This document shows, one piece after another, positions 43,470 to 54,000 of a stretch of 64,000 bases of DNA. Each line of letters begins with the position of its first letter. Within the stretch, counting starts at the first letter, position 1. The notes below the pieces were generated by a model. That model did not search any database, was not told the DNA's origin, and saw only the letters and a list, made by a program, of their open reading frames with translations. Position numbers and translations under genes: made by a program. This stretch comes from JBCFBK01 sp038562555 (GTDB lineage: Bacteria > Bacteroidota > Bacteroidia > Bacteroidales > Prolixibacteraceae), in contig JBCFBK010000003.1 in NCBI GenBank assembly GCA_038562555.1, positions 124,001 through 188,000 on the forward strand, read 5' to 3'.

Positions 43470-45293
43470 GTGAAGGATATAATCAGATTACTTCGAAGAG
43501 TACTGCCTTCTTATAAAGGTAAAGTCGGGTTAAACTTTTTATTCAATTTGCTTGCAGCCGTCTTTGGCGCTTTTTCCTTTGGATTGCTGGCACCTGTGCT
43601 GGGTATCCTGTTTAATACCGAAGAGGAAGTCCGGGAGTTACTGCCCTGGGAATTTTCCATTGATACGCTCAAAAATAACGCTTCCTACCTGATTACCTGG
43701 ATTAAGGACACCCGGGGAGAATCGGCGGCATTGATCTATATCGGTATGTTTATCGTCCTGATGGTTTTGCTGAAGACGGGATTCACCTACCTGGCCAGTT
43801 ATGTGATGATCGCTATCCGGAACGGGGTGGTGCGTGATATCAGAAGCAAAATATACCGGAAAATGATTTCTCTTCCCCTCGGTTTTTTCAATGACGAACG
43901 CAAAGGCGATATTATGGCGCGTATGACCGGCGATGTGCAGGAAATTGAAAATTCGGTGATGAACTCACTCGATATGCTGTTCAAGAACCCGATCCTGATC
44001 ATGATATCGCTGGTGTACATGATTTATGCCAGTTGGTCGCTTACCCTGTTTGTTTTCGTTATGTTGCCCCTGGCAGGTTTTTTAATTGGCCGGATTGGCA
44101 AGAGCCTGAAAAAGCAGTCAAGAAGAGGCCAGAGCAAGCAGGGTGAATTACTCTCGATGATCGATGAAGATATTTCCGGTTTGCGTATAATCAAGGCGTT
44201 CACGGCCGAAGAGAAAGCAATTGAACGTTTTGAGCGGGAAAATGAAAACTACCGGCTGATCATGAACAGGCTGATGAGCCGTTATTTTCTGGCGCATCCG
44301 GTGAGTGAATTTTTAGGGACCGCTTTAATTGTCATGGTTCTTTGGTATGGCGGTAACCTGATCCTCCGTGGAGATGCCGGGGCGCTGACGCCGCAGGAAT
44401 TTATGGTTTACCTGGTTTTCTTTTATAACATCATCAATCCGGCAAAAGCATTTTCAACCGCCCTTTACAGTGTGGAGAAAGGACTTGCTTCGATGGAACG
44501 TATCGATATGATACTTGATCAGGAAAACAAGATTACCGAAGCTGAGCATGCGTTGCCGAAGCCGGAGTTCAACCACAGCATCGAATACCGCGATGTCAGC
44601 TTCAGCTATGGAACAGAAACGGTACTTGACCGGATCGGACTGACCGTACAAAAGGGACAAACGGTGGCCTTCGTAGGGAAATCAGGATCAGGAAAGACCA
44701 CCCTGGTTGACCTTCTGCCGCGTTTCTGGGATGTGACCGATGGGAGCATATGCATTGACGGCGAGGATATCCGCGCCATCAGGCTTCACGACCTGAGAAA
44801 CCTGATGGGAAACGTCAATCAGGAACCGATTCTGTTCAATGACACCTTTTTTAACAACATTGCTTTTGGTGTGAAACATGCCACGGAGGAAGAGGTGATT
44901 GCCGCTGCGAAAATCGCCAATGCCCATGACTTTATTATAGCCACACCGAACGGATATCAAACCAATATTGGTGACCGTGGCGACAAGCTTTCGGGCGGAC
45001 AAAAACAGCGGCTCTCCATCGCCCGCGCAATCCTCAAGAATCCGCCCATCCTGATCCTGGATGAGGCCACCTCGGCTTTGGACACCGAATCGGAAAAGCT
45101 GGTTCAGAGCGCCCTTGAGAACCTGATGAAAAACCGGACATCGCTGGTTATTGCCCATCGGCTTTCCACAATCAAAAATGCGGATGTCATTTTTGTGCTC
45201 GATGAAGGGAGGATTGTGGAAAAGGGTACGCATGATGAACTCATTGTCTTGGGAGGCGTTTATTTTAAACTGCATAAGATGCAGGTGTTTTGA
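43470..45293 (+). CDS. ABC transporter, fused permease and ATP-binding (MsbA-like exporter)
   Basis: A 607-residue half-transporter that works as a homodimer. The N-terminal six-helix domain (about 15-330) is of the type-IV exporter fold. The nucleotide-binding domain has Walker A GKSGSGKTT (about 402-410), the signature LSGGQKQR (about 506), Walker B ILILDEATSALD and the H-loop VIAHRLST. The start is GTG at 43470, 26 bases after purB. The closest general type is MsbA/lipid A or drug exporter; the cargo cannot be read from the sequence. Confidence 0.93.
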   Translation: MKDIIRLLRRVLPSYKGKVGLNFLFNLLAAVFGAFSFGLLAPVLGILFNTEEEVRELLPWEFSIDTLKNNASYLITWIKDTRGESAALIYIGMFIVLMVLLKTGFTYLASYVMIAIRNGVVRDIRSKIYRKMISLPLGFFNDERKGDIMARMTGDVQEIENSVMNSLDMLFKNPILIMISLVYMIYASWSLTLFVFVMLPLAGFLIGRIGKSLKKQSRRGQSKQGELLSMIDEDISGLRIIKAFTAEEKAIERFERENENYRLIMNRLMSRYFLAHPVSEFLGTALIVMVLWYGGNLILRGDAGALTPQEFMVYLVFFYNIINPAKAFSTALYSVEKGLASMERIDMILDQENKITEAEHALPKPEFNHSIEYRDVSFSYGTETVLDRIGLTVQKGQTVAFVGKSGSGKTTLVDLLPRFWDVTDGSICIDGEDIRAIRLHDLRNLMGNVNQEPILFNDTFFNNIAFGVKHATEEEVIAAAKIANAHDFIIATPNGYQTNIGDRGDKLSGGQKQRLSIARAILKNPPILILDEATSALDTESEKLVQSALENLMKNRTSLVIAHRLSTIKNADVIFVLDEGRIVEKGTHDELIVLGGVYFKLHKMQVF

Positions 45294-45362
45294 GCATAGA
45301 GTGGAGCGCTGGGAGCATAGCGCACAGGGCTTGCAGCTTGAACTTTCAAAAAAAATACAACG

Positions 45363-46190
45363 ATGAGAATAAAGAGTATCGTAATTAGATGTCTGATCAT
45401 CTTTTTTGTAGCTACCGGGCAGTCGATGGCTCAGGAGGCCGTAACATACCAGACCCGTGATAATCTCTTATACAGGGAAGCTAAGGATTTGACGGAATAT
45501 ATGCAGGAGCGCTGCCGGCTGGATATTTATTACCCGGAAAATAAGCCCGGGTTTACTACGATCGTTTGGTTTCACGGTGGCGGGATTACCGGGGGTGAGA
45601 AATTTACACCGGAACAATGGAAGGAGAAAGGACTGGCTGTTGTGGCCGTCAATTACCGCCTGAGCCCGAAGGTAAAATGCCCGGAGTATCTGATGGACGC
45701 TGCCGCTGCCGTGGCCTGGGTGTTTAATCATATTGAAGAATTTGGGGGATCACGTAGCCGTATTGTTGTTTCAGGTCATTCGGCCGGAGGCTATCTGACC
45801 AGCATGATTGGTATGGACAAGAAATACCTGAAGGCCTTTGGAATTGACGCCTGTGAAATTGCTGCCCTGATGCCCTTCAGCGGGCATACCATCACGCATA
45901 TGACCATCAGAAGCGAACGCGGAATTAAGGACACGCAGCCGGTGGTTGATGAATTCGCCCCGCTTTTTTTCGTCGGCCCAGAGGTTCCTCCGCTGTATCT
46001 GATCACAGGCGACCGTGAACTGGAAATGCTCGGACGTTATGAGGAGAATGCATACCTGTGGAGGATGATGAAAGTGGCCGGACACCAGCATACTGATCTA
46101 TATGAACTGGACGGGTTTGACCATGGCGCAATGGCTGTTCCGGGTTATGAGTTGACCTTGCGCCTCCTGAAAAAAATGAAACTGCTCTGA
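45363..46190 (+). CDS. Secreted alpha/beta hydrolase (carboxylesterase/HSL-like)
   Basis: An exported enzyme of 275 residues (signal peptide about 1-23, IIFFVATGQSMAQ). RCRLDIYYPENKPGFTTIVW precedes the oxyanion motif HGGG (in WFHGGGITGG). GHSAGGYLT carries the nucleophile Ser. The Asp is probably in YLITGDREL and the His in DGFDHGAM. It belongs to the hormone-sensitive-lipase/carboxylesterase branch and may deacetylate or de-esterify glycans. It is 69 bases after the ABC exporter; a strong hairpin follows. Confidence 0.9.
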   Translation: MRIKSIVIRCLIIFFVATGQSMAQEAVTYQTRDNLLYREAKDLTEYMQERCRLDIYYPENKPGFTTIVWFHGGGITGGEKFTPEQWKEKGLAVVAVNYRLSPKVKCPEYLMDAAAAVAWVFNHIEEFGGSRSRIVVSGHSAGGYLTSMIGMDKKYLKAFGIDACEIAALMPFSGHTITHMTIRSERGIKDTQPVVDEFAPLFFVGPEVPPLYLITGDRELEMLGRYEENAYLWRMMKVAGHQHTDLYELDGFDHGAMAVPGYELTLRLLKKMKLL

Positions 46191-46210
46191 AACAACGGGT
46201 CCGTAAATAA

Positions 46211-46257
46211 CATTGCGGGGAAAACAAAAGAAACTCCTTTTTGTTTTCCCCGCAATG
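46211..46257. terminator. Perfect 19-bp terminator hairpin
   Basis: Left arm cattgcggggaaaacaaaa (46211-46229) pairs without mismatch with 46239-46257, leaving a nine-base loop. The A/T-rich inner stem and G/C outer stem could terminate from either side, between the esterase and the minus-strand remnant. Confidence 0.85.
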
Positions 46258-46284
46258 CCGTTTAACAAGATCATTCAGTCAGGC

Positions 46285-46584
46285 TTATTGCCTGGCCTTT
46301 AAAGTATTGTCACTTTTTTTCTCTGTGATTTCCCAGTCGACAATATAGCCAAACCGGTCGCCTGCACAATGAATACCTTTGTTATCTGAGTAGGGTTTAT
46401 AAAGTGTATTTGCATTATGCAGATAATGAACAGGAGGCAGATGCTTCAGATCATTTTGTAATTCAATCGGTCTTTTCATCTCAACTATCAGTTTTTCGGT
46501 TATCAGTATTACATCCGAAACATTCGGATCCAACGCAGTATACTCACAAAGCAGATCGTCCGTAAAGGATCGTCCGGAGAGTTT
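46285..46584 (-). pseudogene. Orphan 3' gene remnant, unknown family
   Basis: An open frame from a TGA at 46585-46587 to the stop at 46285. It begins KLSGRSFTDDLLCEYTAL and continues through HLPPVHYLHNANTLYKPYS and GIHCAGDRFGYIVDWEITE. The composition is strongly protein-like, but there is no ATG before a Met at about residue 39 and no promoter-like sequence. The stretch just upstream is rich in stops in all frames. It looks like the end of a decayed gene. I do not recognise the family. A real small protein starting at the TTG at 46533 is an alternative. The rest of the 46191-46756 gap holds the hairpin and nothing else I can support. Confidence 0.35.
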
Positions 46585-46756
46585 TCAATAAAGAGAAATA
46601 AGAACACATCCCTTTTCAGGTAAAATTCTTTTACGGGAGACAAAAGAAAATGTTATACCAAACAGGAAAAAAGATTAAAATGTTAAACGGCAAAGCCATA
46701 CACCTGGTACAATACCTGCCGGTGAGTTGCTCCGCGAAGACACGAATGCGATCTCT

Positions 46757-47491
46757 TTAGTCTTCGTCATTCCATCCACTGGCGAGAATATCGGCAATGT
46801 GTACCGGCTTGATTGGCAAATGGTGTTTGTTGATGTATCCTTCAATATTCATCAGGCACGAAGCCTCTGTTGAAATGATATATGCTGCGCCGCTCTTCAG
46901 TGCGTTTTCTACTTTTTGCTCGGTCATAGCCGATGAAATTGAATGGAACTTCGCTGAGAAGGTGCCGCCAAAACCGCAGCAGGTTTCGCTGTCCTCCAAT
47001 TCGACCAGTTCAAGCCCTTCCACTTTCGACAGCAGTAGCCTGGGTTCTCTTTTAATTCCATATTCCCGTAAGGCCGAACAGGCATCATGGTAGCAAACCT
47101 TGTGCGGGAATTTTGCCCCGAAATCGGTAAACTGTATTTTGTTGACCAGGAAATCCGTCAATTCATAAAGCCGGTCTTTTAACTGGAGGTACGACTCAAA
47201 TTCCAGATCTTCCGTTTTAAAAAGATGTTGGTAATAATTCCGGATAAAGCCGGTGCAGGATGCTGAAGGGCTGACAATGAGATTGTCGCCCGGAAAATCA
47301 CCGATGAATTTCTTCGCCAGATTCCGGGTCTCTTTCCAGTACCCGCTGTTATAAGAAGGCTGGCCGCAACAGGTCTGCTCCGGATTATAATTTGCTGTGA
47401 CTCCGGCCTTCTTCAGTATTTTAATCACATTAAACGCCGTTTGCGGATAGAGCTGATCAATAAAACAGGGAATAAACAGATCGATGGTCAT
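46757..47491 (-). CDS. (Fe-S)-binding LutA/GlpC-like protein, CCG domains
   Basis: A 244-residue protein with two cysteine-rich CCG domains. The first has PCFIDQLYP near the start and TCCGQPSYNSG (C41-C42); the second has CYHDACSALREYG and ETCCGFGGTFS. These bind iron-sulfur or heterodisulfide-type centres in L-lactate and glycolate oxidation complexes (LutA). An open frame runs further upstream to 47803 through the tRNA gene, but the ATG at 47491 gives the family N-terminus. LutA normally neighbours lutB and lutC; neither is present here, and a remnant lies downstream. Its electron partner must be encoded elsewhere, or the protein serves another complex. Confidence 0.88.
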   Translation of the reverse strand: MTIDLFIPCFIDQLYPQTAFNVIKILKKAGVTANYNPEQTCCGQPSYNSGYWKETRNLAKKFIGDFPGDNLIVSPSASCTGFIRNYYQHLFKTEDLEFESYLQLKDRLYELTDFLVNKIQFTDFGAKFPHKVCYHDACSALREYGIKREPRLLLSKVEGLELVELEDSETCCGFGGTFSAKFHSISSAMTEQKVENALKSGAAYIISTEASCLMNIEGYINKHHLPIKPVHIADILASGWNDED

Positions 47492-47610
47492 CTTTTCCAA
47501 AATTTTTGTAAATATAAGTGATTTTAGTTCATTGATCAGAATGCTGTTTCTCAATTTTTTGATCATTTCGTCGGGTGAATGACAAAGCGTGATTTTGAGT
47601 CCGGACAAAG

Positions 47611-47638
47611 TAAAAAAGCTGTTCATTGAACAGCTTTT
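47611..47638 (-). terminator. Terminator of tRNA-Trp
   Basis: On the minus strand a 12-base stem (aaaagctgttca against tgaacagctttt) begins two bases after the tRNA 3' end and is followed by T6. It also separates the tRNA from the lutA-like gene. Confidence 0.85.
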
Positions 47639-47639
47639 G

Positions 47640-47712
47640 CACGGGAGGAGCGACTCGAACGCCCGACACCTGGTTTTGGAGACCAGTGCTCTACCAACTG
47701 AGCTACACCCGT
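47640..47712 (-). tRNA. tRNA-Trp (anticodon CCA)
   Basis: Read on the minus strand, the sequence folds into a standard cloverleaf of 73 nucleotides. The acceptor arm ACGGGTG pairs with CTCCCGT (one T-T mismatch), the D arm starts GCTCAGTTGG, and the anticodon stem CTGGT/ACCAG carries the loop CTCCAAA with CCA at 34-36. The T arm is GGGCG-TTCGAGT-CGCTC. CCA is not encoded. A hairpin terminator follows. Confidence 0.95.
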
Positions 47713-47822
47713 TTTTTAACGCGATGCAAATATAGTAATAAGTTATAAAATACCTAAAAAAAAGTGCAAAATGGTTCACTTTTGAAACACTAAACGCTGA
47801 CAACCGGCACCATCCTGTCTTC

Positions 47823-50648
47823 TTAATACTTCAGGATCAGGTCAATCAGATTAGCTTCCGGATCGAGGCCCATTTTTTTACGCAGCCGGTACCGGTGGTT
47901 TTCCACGCCCCGTACTGAAATCCCCATGAGCGGCGCGATTTCCTTCGACGACAGGTTCATGCGCAGATAAGCACAGAGCCGGAGATCTTTGGCGGTGAGT
48001 TCAGGAAAATCATCTTTCATTTTTTTCAGGAACTGTTCATGTGCCTGTTCAAAATTGGTTGAAAAAACCAGCCAGTCATCCTGGCTGCCTATATTTTTGT
48101 CAATCCGGTCAACAATATGATGAAAATATTTATCAGGATACCGTGACCCCAACTGTTCTTTCTGGTTAACCATCATTTGTTTCAGGTCGAGCAGGAATTC
48201 ATTTTTTCTGATGATCGACATGGTCGAACTGGCCAGTTCGTTGCTTTTATACAAAATCTCCGCATTCAACTTTTCATTCCGCAGCCTGATCAGTTCCTGT
48301 TGCTGCTTCTCATATTCTTCCTTTTCCTTTCGGCGGGTCTGCCTGACTCCCCAGTTCCGGAAGATGATCAGTACCAGGATCAGGGCCAGAATATAGAGGA
48401 TCTTCGCCAACAATGACTGGTACCAGGGAGGCAGAACTTCGAGCGTTAAATAACTGATCCGGCTTTCGTTGTTCCAAAGGTCTGTTGCCTTCACCTGTAA
48501 TTCATAAGTTCCGGGAGGCAGGCGGTCGAAGCGAAATATGGGTTTTTCCGATTTTTCGGACCATCCTTCCTGAAGGCCCCTGAGCCAGGTTTGGAAGTAA
48601 ACAGGTTCATTTGTATAATAGGGAAATGCATAGCGAAGCCGGATATTGTTATGGCTGTGATCGATTTTTAACCGGTTGTTGCGCGGGAAACCAGTCATCC
48701 GCTCATTTCTCCTGTTTACCAGGTGCAGCCCGCGAAGCTGCGGCGAGAATTTGCTGATCAGCTTGTTGGAGTCGGCGACGGTTACATTGATCCAGGCAAT
48801 GCCGTTTTCAAGGCACAGGATCGCCCTTTCTTCCGACACCGGGCAGATATTTTCAAATTCATCCACCAGCGGCGATCCGGCAAAAGCTGACAAGGGGTAT
48901 GTCCGGATCAGTTCTGTCTTTTCACCGAAGATGTAATAGAGCGCGAAACTGTCTGCGTTGATAAACCAGTAGCGATGGTTAGGTCCTTCCAGTATCCGGT
49001 GCGAACGCGAATAAATTCCAAGTTTTTCGTTTAAGTCATCATATGGAATAATTGAATCATCCAGGTCGTTATAGGTATACAGTTTTTCGCCTGTGGTAAA
49101 AACAATCCTGTTTTCTATCTTGAAAACGTGGATGCCATGGTCCTTCTGAAATACGGAGTTTGATCCGTAATATTTTTGACGGATAACGTTTTTCCTTTTC
49201 TCATCCAGTTTCAGTTGGTAAATTCCCCGATGCATGTGGCTTGCCCAGATATTCCCCAGGTGATCAATTTCAAGATAGCGGATCAGGTCGTAAAATCCGC
49301 TGATCGTGTGGTTAAAGACATAACGGTCACCTTGTTTTCGGAAAGCAACCAGATTGGAATAGGTAGACTGGATGAGCAAGTCACTTTGCGTATCATGTCT
49401 CACGGAAAATCCACCCGAATTTTTGGAGATAAAAGAAGCTTTGCCGTCCCGGACCAAAAGTGTTCCGCGATTGTGGCTTACCAACAGGTTGTTTCCGACG
49501 ATTTTACAATCCCAAATCTGACCCTGCGTGCCGGGTATCAGCTCATATCTGCTTTTTTCACCGGTGACAGTTCTGAAAAAAAGGCCCTGATTGGTTCCCA
49601 GATAGATATTATCGTCAAATACAGTAGCCGAATAGACAGCTCCCGCCCCGGGGACAGGCTCCCTGGTCAGCCCGTGATCGGGCCTGGATGATATAAAGTC
49701 GATGCCGCGGTCGAGCGCCAGCCAGATATTACCGAACTGATCGGTACTGATCCCCAAAACGGTGTTATTCTGAAGTCCGTTTGCGACCCTAAAATGGCCC
49801 AGCAGATTTTCCTCCCGGTCAAAAATAAGGATACCTCCCAGGATGGTTCCCAGGACCAGGTGGCCTTGCGAGGTGAGATGAGCCCGGTTCAGTTCATTTT
49901 CCTTCAGGAAATCAGTCCATTCCGGATTCCATTCGCGCAGACTCTGCCCGTCCCAGATCACAATGCCGTTATAAGCCGTTCCGATCATGAACTGATCGTT
50001 TTGGTAGGGCAGGATAAAGCGAATGGTCTTGTCTCTGAAAAACGGATCGGAAAAGAACGGTCTGACCTGCCGGTTTTCAATCTTGAAGAGCCCCTTGTTA
50101 TTTACGGCGATGATCACCTGATCTCTTACCTTACTCATGGTGTTGGCAAATCCGGGAACATCGACAGGCGTGGCCTTCCCGTCGTGACAGATGATAATCC
50201 GGTTAAAGGAATGAAAATAAATTTCGCCATCCAGCGAAGCAATATTCCAGAATTCCTCATTCTTTGTGAAGAGATTCTGTACAAGCGGATTCAACGAGTG
50301 ATAAACGAGTGTGCCCGATTTTTCACGCTTCCAGAATCCCATCTCCTGATAACCGCTGGTATAGATCAGACTGTCATTTTCAGCATAAACGGCCCGGGTG
50401 ATAACCTCGTTTGGCAAGGCATGAAGATCCCACGCTACTCCGTCAAATTCAAGAAGGCCATTATGATTGGCGAAGTACATAAATCCATTGCTGCCCGGGC
50501 TGACGCCCCAGTTTTGACTGGCCGCCCGATAATCTTCTTTCGGGAAGTTACGGATGTTAAATTCCTTTTCCTGCGCAGCAGGCCGTAACTGAAGTGACAT
50601 GACCATCAGTACGACCAGCCTGGTATTCAGAGAGAACTTTTTAAACAT
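47823..50648 (-). CDS. Membrane-bound sensor-regulator: propeller repeats, Y_Y_Y domain, LuxR-type HTH
   Basis: A 941-residue one-component regulator. It has a signal peptide/anchor (RLVVLMVMSLQLRPAAQ) and a large periplasmic region with propeller-type repeats (NGLQNNTVLGISTDQFGNIWL; YLEIDHLGNIWASHMHRGIY). A Y_Y_Y domain (RLPPGTYELQVKATDLWNNE) and one membrane helix (ILYILALILVLIIF) follow. A coiled coil then leads to a C-terminal GerE/LuxR helix-turn-helix (LTAKDLRLCAYLRMNLSSKE with EIAPLMGISVRGVENHRYRL). There is no histidine kinase or receiver domain. An ORF opens 49 residues earlier (50795), but the ATG at 50648 puts the signal sequence first. It is divergent from the second susC and most likely activates that locus on binding its glycan. 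Confidence 0.93.
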   Translation of the reverse strand: MFKKFSLNTRLVVLMVMSLQLRPAAQEKEFNIRNFPKEDYRAASQNWGVSPGSNGFMYFANHNGLLEFDGVAWDLHALPNEVITRAVYAENDSLIYTSGYQEMGFWKREKSGTLVYHSLNPLVQNLFTKNEEFWNIASLDGEIYFHSFNRIIICHDGKATPVDVPGFANTMSKVRDQVIIAVNNKGLFKIENRQVRPFFSDPFFRDKTIRFILPYQNDQFMIGTAYNGIVIWDGQSLREWNPEWTDFLKENELNRAHLTSQGHLVLGTILGGILIFDREENLLGHFRVANGLQNNTVLGISTDQFGNIWLALDRGIDFISSRPDHGLTREPVPGAGAVYSATVFDDNIYLGTNQGLFFRTVTGEKSRYELIPGTQGQIWDCKIVGNNLLVSHNRGTLLVRDGKASFISKNSGGFSVRHDTQSDLLIQSTYSNLVAFRKQGDRYVFNHTISGFYDLIRYLEIDHLGNIWASHMHRGIYQLKLDEKRKNVIRQKYYGSNSVFQKDHGIHVFKIENRIVFTTGEKLYTYNDLDDSIIPYDDLNEKLGIYSRSHRILEGPNHRYWFINADSFALYYIFGEKTELIRTYPLSAFAGSPLVDEFENICPVSEERAILCLENGIAWINVTVADSNKLISKFSPQLRGLHLVNRRNERMTGFPRNNRLKIDHSHNNIRLRYAFPYYTNEPVYFQTWLRGLQEGWSEKSEKPIFRFDRLPPGTYELQVKATDLWNNESRISYLTLEVLPPWYQSLLAKILYILALILVLIIFRNWGVRQTRRKEKEEYEKQQQELIRLRNEKLNAEILYKSNELASSTMSIIRKNEFLLDLKQMMVNQKEQLGSRYPDKYFHHIVDRIDKNIGSQDDWLVFSTNFEQAHEQFLKKMKDDFPELTAKDLRLCAYLRMNLSSKEIAPLMGISVRGVENHRYRLRKKMGLDPEANLIDLILKY

Positions 50649-51076
50649 AGTGCAAAAATAATGTTTGGCGCAGATATTTACTGCGTTGTTTGAACTAAGC
50701 ATTTCCTTCGGGGCCTTTTTTCGTAATGCGCTTTCGCGCGTTCTTTCGGCATTTCCACAAAACATGTTGTATAATATATCCAATAAAATTAACAAATAAA
50801 AGCATTTTAGAACATCATTTTGCGTTTACTAACAGGATGTTGACAAATGTCAATAAAGAAATGGCGTACTAACGGTGAGGTTCTTTCCGGCTACTGTAAA
50901 TGACTGAGCATGTATGGTGTAGTCGTTTCTTTTTATTCGGCTCGCGGTCTGCTTAATTTCGTTACGTATTGCTTCATACAGCATAGCATAGCGAACGATA
51001 AACCGCATGAATGCGCTTTGACGTGAGTGGCCCGGAAGGGCGAGGTATTCCATTAATTAACTCAATTGTTTGTAGC
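50649..51076. other. Divergent regulatory region with TTGACA-AA-TGTCAA dyad
   Basis: A 428-base gap between the sensor-regulator and susC. The dyad ttgacaaatgtcaa at 50840-50853 has perfect six-base arms and is a candidate binding site. A box TAATTTCG at 50954-50961 is one base off TAnnTTTG but lacks a -33 partner. An in-frame start for susC at 51011 lies in this gap but precedes the signal peptide. No gene is supported here. Confidence 0.45.
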
Positions 51077-54000
51077 ATGAAAAAGTTAAAGATTCTGTTT
51101 TTTATTTTTTTATCAGTTACTACAGGATATGCTCAGCAGGATTTTGTAGTAACGGGTAAAGTCACCGATGAATCGAACCAGGGACTTCCTGGTGTAACGA
51201 TCATAGAGAAGGGAACAACCCGCGGAACCATAACCGACAGCGATGGAAATTATACATTTTCCACGGGCGGGCAGGCTACCCTGGTGTTTAGTTTCATTGG
51301 TTACCGGAGCCAGGAACTTCCTGTCAACGGACAAAATGTGCTGAATGTTCAGTTTGAGAGTGATGTGGTTGATGTGGATGAGATTGTTGTAGTAGGGTAT
51401 GGAACCCAACGGAAAGCCGATTTAACCGGAGCTATTGGAAGCGTGACGTCTGCGGAAATTACCCGTCAGCCATCTCTGAATGCAGCCGGATCGATACAGG
51501 GAAAGGTGTCGGGGGTGAATATTATCAGTAACGATGCGCCCGGAGCTTCACCGACGGTCATTGTCCGCGGACTGGGAACCGCCCTTGGAGGAAGAAATCC
51601 GCTCTATATTGTTGATGGTTTTCCGGTCGATGACATTTCGAATATCAGTTCCTCGGATATTGTTTCGATGGATATCCTGAAAGATGCATCGTCGGCTTCC
51701 ATTTACGGTGTTCGCGCAGCCAACGGAGTAATCATGGTCACCACTAAAAAAGGGAAGGCCGGAAAATCCCAAATTAATCTGGAATCCTATTACGGGATCA
51801 AAGCGATTCAGAACCAGGTAAAAATGGCGAATGCTTCCCAATATATCGAATATTTTAACGAGAATCAGGCAGCCCTAGGCAGATACACGTTGGCCGGCGT
51901 ATCAAGTCAGGCCTTTAATACCGATTGGTACGACGAGCTGACCGACCTGGGCCAGTTCAATAACCAGGTGGTTTCGCTGTCTGGCGGAAGCGAGACGGTT
52001 GATTACTTTTTCAGTTATAACTATTATGGTGAAGACGGCATTCTGGAGAACCAGGACTACCAGCGGTCAACTATCAGGAATAATAATGTCTATAAATTCT
52101 TCGATGACCGGCTGAAGGTCACACAAAACCTGAATATTTCCTTCTCAAAGGAGAAGCCCAAACCTTTGGGAGCCTTTAATGACGCCTACAGGCAGTCACC
52201 CCTGGTTCCCGTAATGTATGAGAATGGCAGGTACGGCCGTCCTTTGGTGAATACGACCACCGGTATTGTGACTTATGAAAGGCAGGAAGGAGAACAGGTA
52301 GGTAACCTCAATTCAATAGGGAATCCGGCTTTTACAGTCGACCATGCCAATGAAACCATGAAAAAATTTACGGTTCAGGGCGGACTTGAAGCGGAGCTGA
52401 AAATAACGGATTACCTAAAGTTCAATTCCCGGGGCGGTGCTACCAAATACTACTCCTCCAAGCAGGATTTCAATAATATTCTGAGTTCCTGGCTGAACGG
52501 CGATCCGACACGGACCCAGGACCAGTTTGAAGGATTGAAAGACACCAATGAGGGGGTCACCGAGTATGCCTATAATTCACTGCTGATAGAGGATGAGGAA
52601 AAGTTCCGCTGGATCTGGGAAAATTACCTGACTTTTACGAAAGACTTTGATCAGCATCATGTTGAAGTTACCGTTGGCGGTTCCAAAGAAAAGACCGGGG
52701 TTGGCAAGATTATGGCGGTTACCGGATATGACGTTCCCGATAAAAAACAATACTGGAATGTGAACCTGGCGTCGGATGCCTATGAAAAAATAGTCAACCA
52801 GACCTATTACACGCCACGTTCGCTGATGTCGTTCTTTGGGCGGATGCAGTACGATTATGCCAACAAATATTACCTGACGGCAACCCTGCGGCACGACGGA
52901 TCAAGCATCTTCAGGGAAAATGGCGATTACTGGGGAACATTTCCTTCAGTGGGTCTTGGCTGGACCATCTCCAAAGAAGAATTTTTCAGCAACATCGATC
53001 AGATCGATTTTCTGAAAGTCCGCGCATCATGGGGAAAACTGGGTAACCAGGACGTACCCCTGAATGTGTCACAATCGCTGACCGATATCGGGAGCAGCAA
53101 TTATAACTATGTTTTCGGACCCGGACAGGGGCTTGTTTACGGAGCCGCTTTTGGCACTCCGGCGGTAGCGCTTTCATGGGAAGTCACTGAGGAATGGAGC
53201 CTGGGGACTGATTTCAGTATGGCCGATTACAAGTTATCCGGGAGTTTCGACTATTACCATAAACTGAATACCAATACGATCCTGAATGTAACGCCAACGC
53301 AAAATTCAGAATTCTCGCAGAATTATCATGCGCACGGCGCTGAAGTGCTTAACAGCGGGATCGAACTGTCCTTGTCGTGGAAAGACGAGATCAATGACGA
53401 ATTGTCGTATGAAATCGGGATGAACTACGCACTGAACAGCAATGAAGTGAAAAATGTCACACCGACGTTTGACCGTGCCACCGGAGGAAGTTTGGGCAAC
53501 GGGGAGATCACCAAGCAGCTTCTTGAAGGCCAGTCGCTCTATGCCTGGTGGATGTACGAAGCCGACGGCGTATGGCAGAACCAGACCGAAATAGACAGTA
53601 ATCCGCATGTGGGAAGTCCTAAGCCGGGTTACCTGAGGTATAAAGATCAGAATGGTGATGAGGTGATTGATTCGCGCGACAAGAAATTTTTCGGTTCGTA
53701 TGTGCCCAAAAGCAATTATGGAATCCATGTCGGCCTCAATTATAAGAACTTCGATTTCAATGTCGATACTTATGGGGTGGGCGGAAACAAGATTTATAAC
53801 GGACTGAAAGGAACCCGGATCGATGGTGGTGAGAACATAGCCCGCGATACCTGGAAACAACGCTGGACAGGCGAAGGATCGACCAATTCACATCCGGGCG
53901 CTGCCAGGGACTCCTATGCGTCGAGCTATTACCTGGAAGACGGGTCATTTTTCAGGATTAATAACATTACCCTTGGCTACAGCCTGAACGACCTGCTGTT

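Noticed and set aside
47492..47803. N-terminal extension of the LutA-like ORF through the tRNA gene
   Set aside because: It would translate tRNA-Trp and its terminator; the ATG at 47491 gives the usual family N-terminus.
49794..50588. Plus-strand frame of 264 residues within the sensor-regulator gene
   Set aside because: It is antisense to conserved propeller repeats and has shadow-frame composition.
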